Of a stretch of 6,509 nt of DNA, positions 6,182 through 6,509 are shown in pieces (position 1 is the stretch's first letter; every line of letters starts with the position of its first letter). The notes beneath the pieces are model-generated. The model had not been told where the DNA came from. It saw nothing but the letters and a program-made list of their open reading frames with translations, and did no database searches. The stretch is from positions 1 through 6,509 of the forward strand of contig JAKATS010000264.1 of the NCBI GenBank assembly GCA_021818645.1, written 5' to 3'. A program made the translations under genes and the position numbers. This stretch comes from Acidobacteriota bacterium. GTDB taxonomy: Bacteria > Acidobacteriota > Terriglobia > Terriglobales > SCQP01.

Positions 6182-6509
6182 TCAGGCCCGGATGGGCACC
6201 AGCGCGCCCGCGGCGAGGGCGCGGCTGATCTGCCGGCGAACGTGCAGCAGGCGGGATAAAAAGCCGGGCTGACGCGAGGCCGGAACGACGGATTTAGCCG
6301 CCGGCTGAGCCGTAGGCGCGGATGATTCACCAGAAGGCGACGCCGAGGATTCTCCCGAAGCCGCAGGCGGCTTGCCGGAGGATTCACCCGCGGGCGAGGG
6401 GATGACGGGCTGATCGGGCGGCATGGTGTCGTTATCCACGGGAAACTCAATCGCCTGATAGCCTTTGCCCATGTTCCAGTGCTCCCATTCCTTCGATTGG
6501 GGATCGAAG
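6182..6509 (-). CDS. unrecognised protein, C-terminal part only (gene continues past the right edge)
   Basis: The minus-strand frame is open from the window edge to TGA at 6182-6184, giving the last 108 residues. An in-frame ATG at 6472 exists, but the frame stays open upstream with the plausible coding sequence FDPQSKEWEHWN before it, so that ATG is probably internal. The visible part has a conserved-looking stretch (about 1-33, with several aromatic and acidic residues), then a low-complexity Ser/Ala/Pro/Gly linker (about 36-77) with three GESS units at 41-44, 52-55 and 60-63, and a basic amphipathic tail (about 82-98, GFLSRLLHVRRQISRAL). No signal peptide, membrane segment or catalytic motif can be seen in this fragment. 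I do not recognise the family, and the main domain is likely beyond the edge. It converges on the receptor gene. Confidence 0.7.
   Translation of the reverse strand, partial: FDPQSKEWEHWNMGKGYQAIEFPVDNDTMPPDQPVIPSPAGESSGKPPAASGESSASPSGESSAPTAQPAAKSVVPASRQPGFLSRLLHVRRQISRALAAGALVPIRA

Overview
The window looks like chromosomal DNA from a GC-rich Gram-negative bacterium, most likely an acidobacterium. The clearest pointer is the long outer-membrane receptor with an N-terminal carboxypeptidase-regulatory-like domain (the Oar-like TonB-dependent receptor type that is heavily expanded in Acidobacteriota). The M23 peptidase, whose N-terminus starts with an aromatic-rich stretch before one membrane anchor, also fits. 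This assignment is inferred from gene content; no rRNA or other phylogenetic marker is present.

Layout, left to right. (1) 133-477 (+): a single-domain STAS protein (anti-sigma-factor antagonist type), preceded by a good Shine-Dalgarno and followed by a textbook intrinsic terminator at 508-542, so it is probably its own transcription unit on the right-hand side. (2) 711-1481 (+): an MBL-fold hydrolase of the YycJ/WalJ type. (3) 1482-1608: an AT-richer intergenic stretch with the best promoter in the window (TTGACA, 17 bp, TGcTACAAA). (4) 1609-2496 (+): a membrane-anchored M23/LytM-type protein with a GTG start and a His-to-Asn change in the catalytic HxH motif. (5) 2578-5667 (+): the 1029-residue TonB-dependent receptor, 81 bp behind the M23 gene with no convincing promoter of its own, so read-through from the 1548-1553 promoter is plausible. 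(6) 5668-6181: 514 bp without a convincing gene, between convergent genes, holding small inverted and direct repeats. (7) 6182-6509 (-): the C-terminal 108 codons of a gene that enters from the right edge, with a Ser/Ala/Pro-rich linker carrying three GESS repeats; the product is not recognised.

The genes do not form an obvious single pathway. M23 and the receptor both act in the cell envelope; the STAS protein is a regulatory switch whose partner kinase or sigma factor is not visible here; the YycJ-like enzyme is probably a housekeeping nuclease. I see no CRISPR array, tRNA, rRNA, insertion sequence, phage or defence cluster, and no previously undescribed system. The points most worth a second look are the M23 active-site substitution, the four cysteine pairs of the receptor, and the unexplained convergent intergenic region.
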